Source: Cellulomonadaceae bacterium | Lineage (GTDB): Bacteria; Actinomycetota; Actinomycetes; Actinomycetales; Cellulomonadaceae | DNA length: 5,178 nucleotides | Assembly (NCBI GenBank): GCA_031283115.1 | Contig: JAITCK010000056.1 | Coordinates: forward strand, 1-5,178 | Direction: 5' to 3' | In this document: piece after piece, positions 4,553 through 5,178 of the stretch | How positions within the stretch are numbered: the stretch's first letter is position 1 | How the letters are laid out: each line of letters begins with the position of its first letter | Program-made: the position numbers and the translations under genes | The notes under the pieces: model-generated | Database searches by the model: none | What the model saw: the letters and a program-made list of their open reading frames with translations, nothing else | What the model was told of the DNA's origin: nothing

Positions 4553-5178
4553 ATGACCGTGCCCGATGACGCGACGGCCCCGACCGCTGGCGATGACCTG
4601 CAGCCGGGGTCGACGCATGTCCAGGGAAACCCTGTGCCCGATGCGCCTGTGCCCGATGCGTCAGACTCGGACGCCGCCACTCCCTCGCTGACGGCGGGGG
4701 CGCTCACGTCGTCAACGCAGTCGGGCGTGTTGCTGGACGCCCTCAATGCTTTGCGGGGAAGGTTGGCAGCCTTGCGCCTGCCCTTGACGGTGACGGGTGT
4801 GGAGGCGGCCCGGGCCGACAAAGCGGCGGCTATCGCACAGTTGGATGACTACCTCATCCCCCGGATGCGGGCCGAGAAGGCCCCCCTGCTGGTGGTGGTT
4901 GGCGGGTCGACAGGGTCAGGTAAGTCGACGCTGGTCAACTCGATTTTAGGGGAGCGGGTGTCGGCGCCTGGCGTGTTGCGGCCCACAACCCGGTCGCCTG
5001 TGCTGGTTCATCATCCTTTGGACGCCCGATGGTTTACGGACGACCGTGTTCTGCCTGGCCTTGCCCGACAGGCGGGGGCTATGACCGAGAATGCCACGTC
5101 GACTCGGGGCTTGCGGCTGGTGGCCTGTGAGGCTTTGCCGCAAGGTATGGCCCTGTTGGACGCGCCCGACATTGACTC
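4553..5178 (+). CDS. Dynamin-family GTPase, N-terminal part (runs off the window)
   Basis: The frame stays open from ATG 4553 to the right edge: 208 full codons. Residues 1-57 are a disordered, Pro/Asp/Ala-rich leader containing a PVPDA duplication. Residues 58-108 form a predicted helical segment (LLDALNALRGRLAALRLPL, then LDDYLIPRMR). The G domain starts with VVVGGSTGSGKSTL; Walker A is 118-125, with K124. VSAPGVLRPTTRSPVLVHHP (136-155) holds the switch I threonines T145/T146, and LLDAPDIDS (201-209) is G3, again with Asp instead of Gly. G4 and the membrane-acting C-terminus lie outside the window. Actinobacterial proteins with this layout (GGSTGxGKSTLVN, GVLRPTTRSPVLV, WF..DRVLPGL) are annotated as dynamin-family and normally precede a YfjP-type GTPase. 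The gene starts 14 bases after ettA, so read-through from ettA is likely. Start may be GTG 4559. Substrate and role are unknown. Confidence 0.88.
   Translation, partial: MTVPDDATAPTAGDDLQPGSTHVQGNPVPDAPVPDASDSDAATPSLTAGALTSSTQSGVLLDALNALRGRLAALRLPLTVTGVEAARADKAAAIAQLDDYLIPRMRAEKAPLLVVVGGSTGSGKSTLVNSILGERVSAPGVLRPTTRSPVLVHHPLDARWFTDDRVLPGLARQAGAMTENATSTRGLRLVACEALPQGMALLDAPDID
4631..4660 (+). repeat. Perfect 15-base tandem duplication in the GTPase leader
   Basis: CCTGTGCCCGATGCG is present twice head to tail (4631-4645, 4646-4660), each encoding PVPDA in frame. It lies in the disordered N-terminal leader, so it is probably a recent, tolerated slippage or duplication event. Confidence 0.85.

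Overview
The window is GC-rich, nearly fully coding on the + strand, and uses GTG as well as ATG starts. Its proteins (a two-helix membrane-anchored GTPase, a second SSB, EttA, a dynamin-like GTPase) and its TTGTCCACA-type DnaA box point to an actinobacterium (Actinomycetota). I cannot place the family or genus from the sequence alone. All four substantial genes and the partial one run in the same direction; the minus strand shows only shadow frames.

Layout: (1) 1-165, the last 54 codons of a gene whose stop overlaps the next start in GTGA. (2) 162-1802, a YfjP-type GTPase with a complete G domain and two C-terminal membrane helices. (3) 1803-2112, a 310-base non-coding stretch with a weak terminator-like hairpin, a strong but apparently orphan Shine-Dalgarno sequence, an A/T-rich patch, a perfect actinobacterial-type DnaA box overlapping a palindrome, and the ssb ribosome binding site. 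(4) 2113-2730, an SSB with a canonical OB fold but an Asp/Ser/Gly linker and no usual DDDxPF tip, resembling the second, SsbB-type paralogue of actinobacteria. (5) 2731-2861, a spacer dominated by a very strong GC-rich hairpin with no U tract, then a TAGGCT box placed for leaderless transcription. (6) 2862-4538, a full-length ettA. (7) 4553-5178, the N-terminal 208 codons of a dynamin-family GTPase that runs off the window.

How they may work together: the GTPases look like membrane-associated, dynamin-like pairs of the kind actinobacteria often encode side by side. The gene before the YfjP-type GTPase is cut off, but it sits where the soluble partner of such a pair would be. SSB acts on single-stranded DNA and EttA on the ribosome, so the cluster is not one pathway. 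Its strand uniformity could still reflect shared growth-linked expression, with ettA probably having its own promoter. I see no mobile element, CRISPR array, tRNA or rRNA. The most unusual points are the dynamin-like GTPase modules on both sides of ssb-ettA, the tail-less SSB under a DnaA box, and the leaderless ettA start behind a large hairpin.
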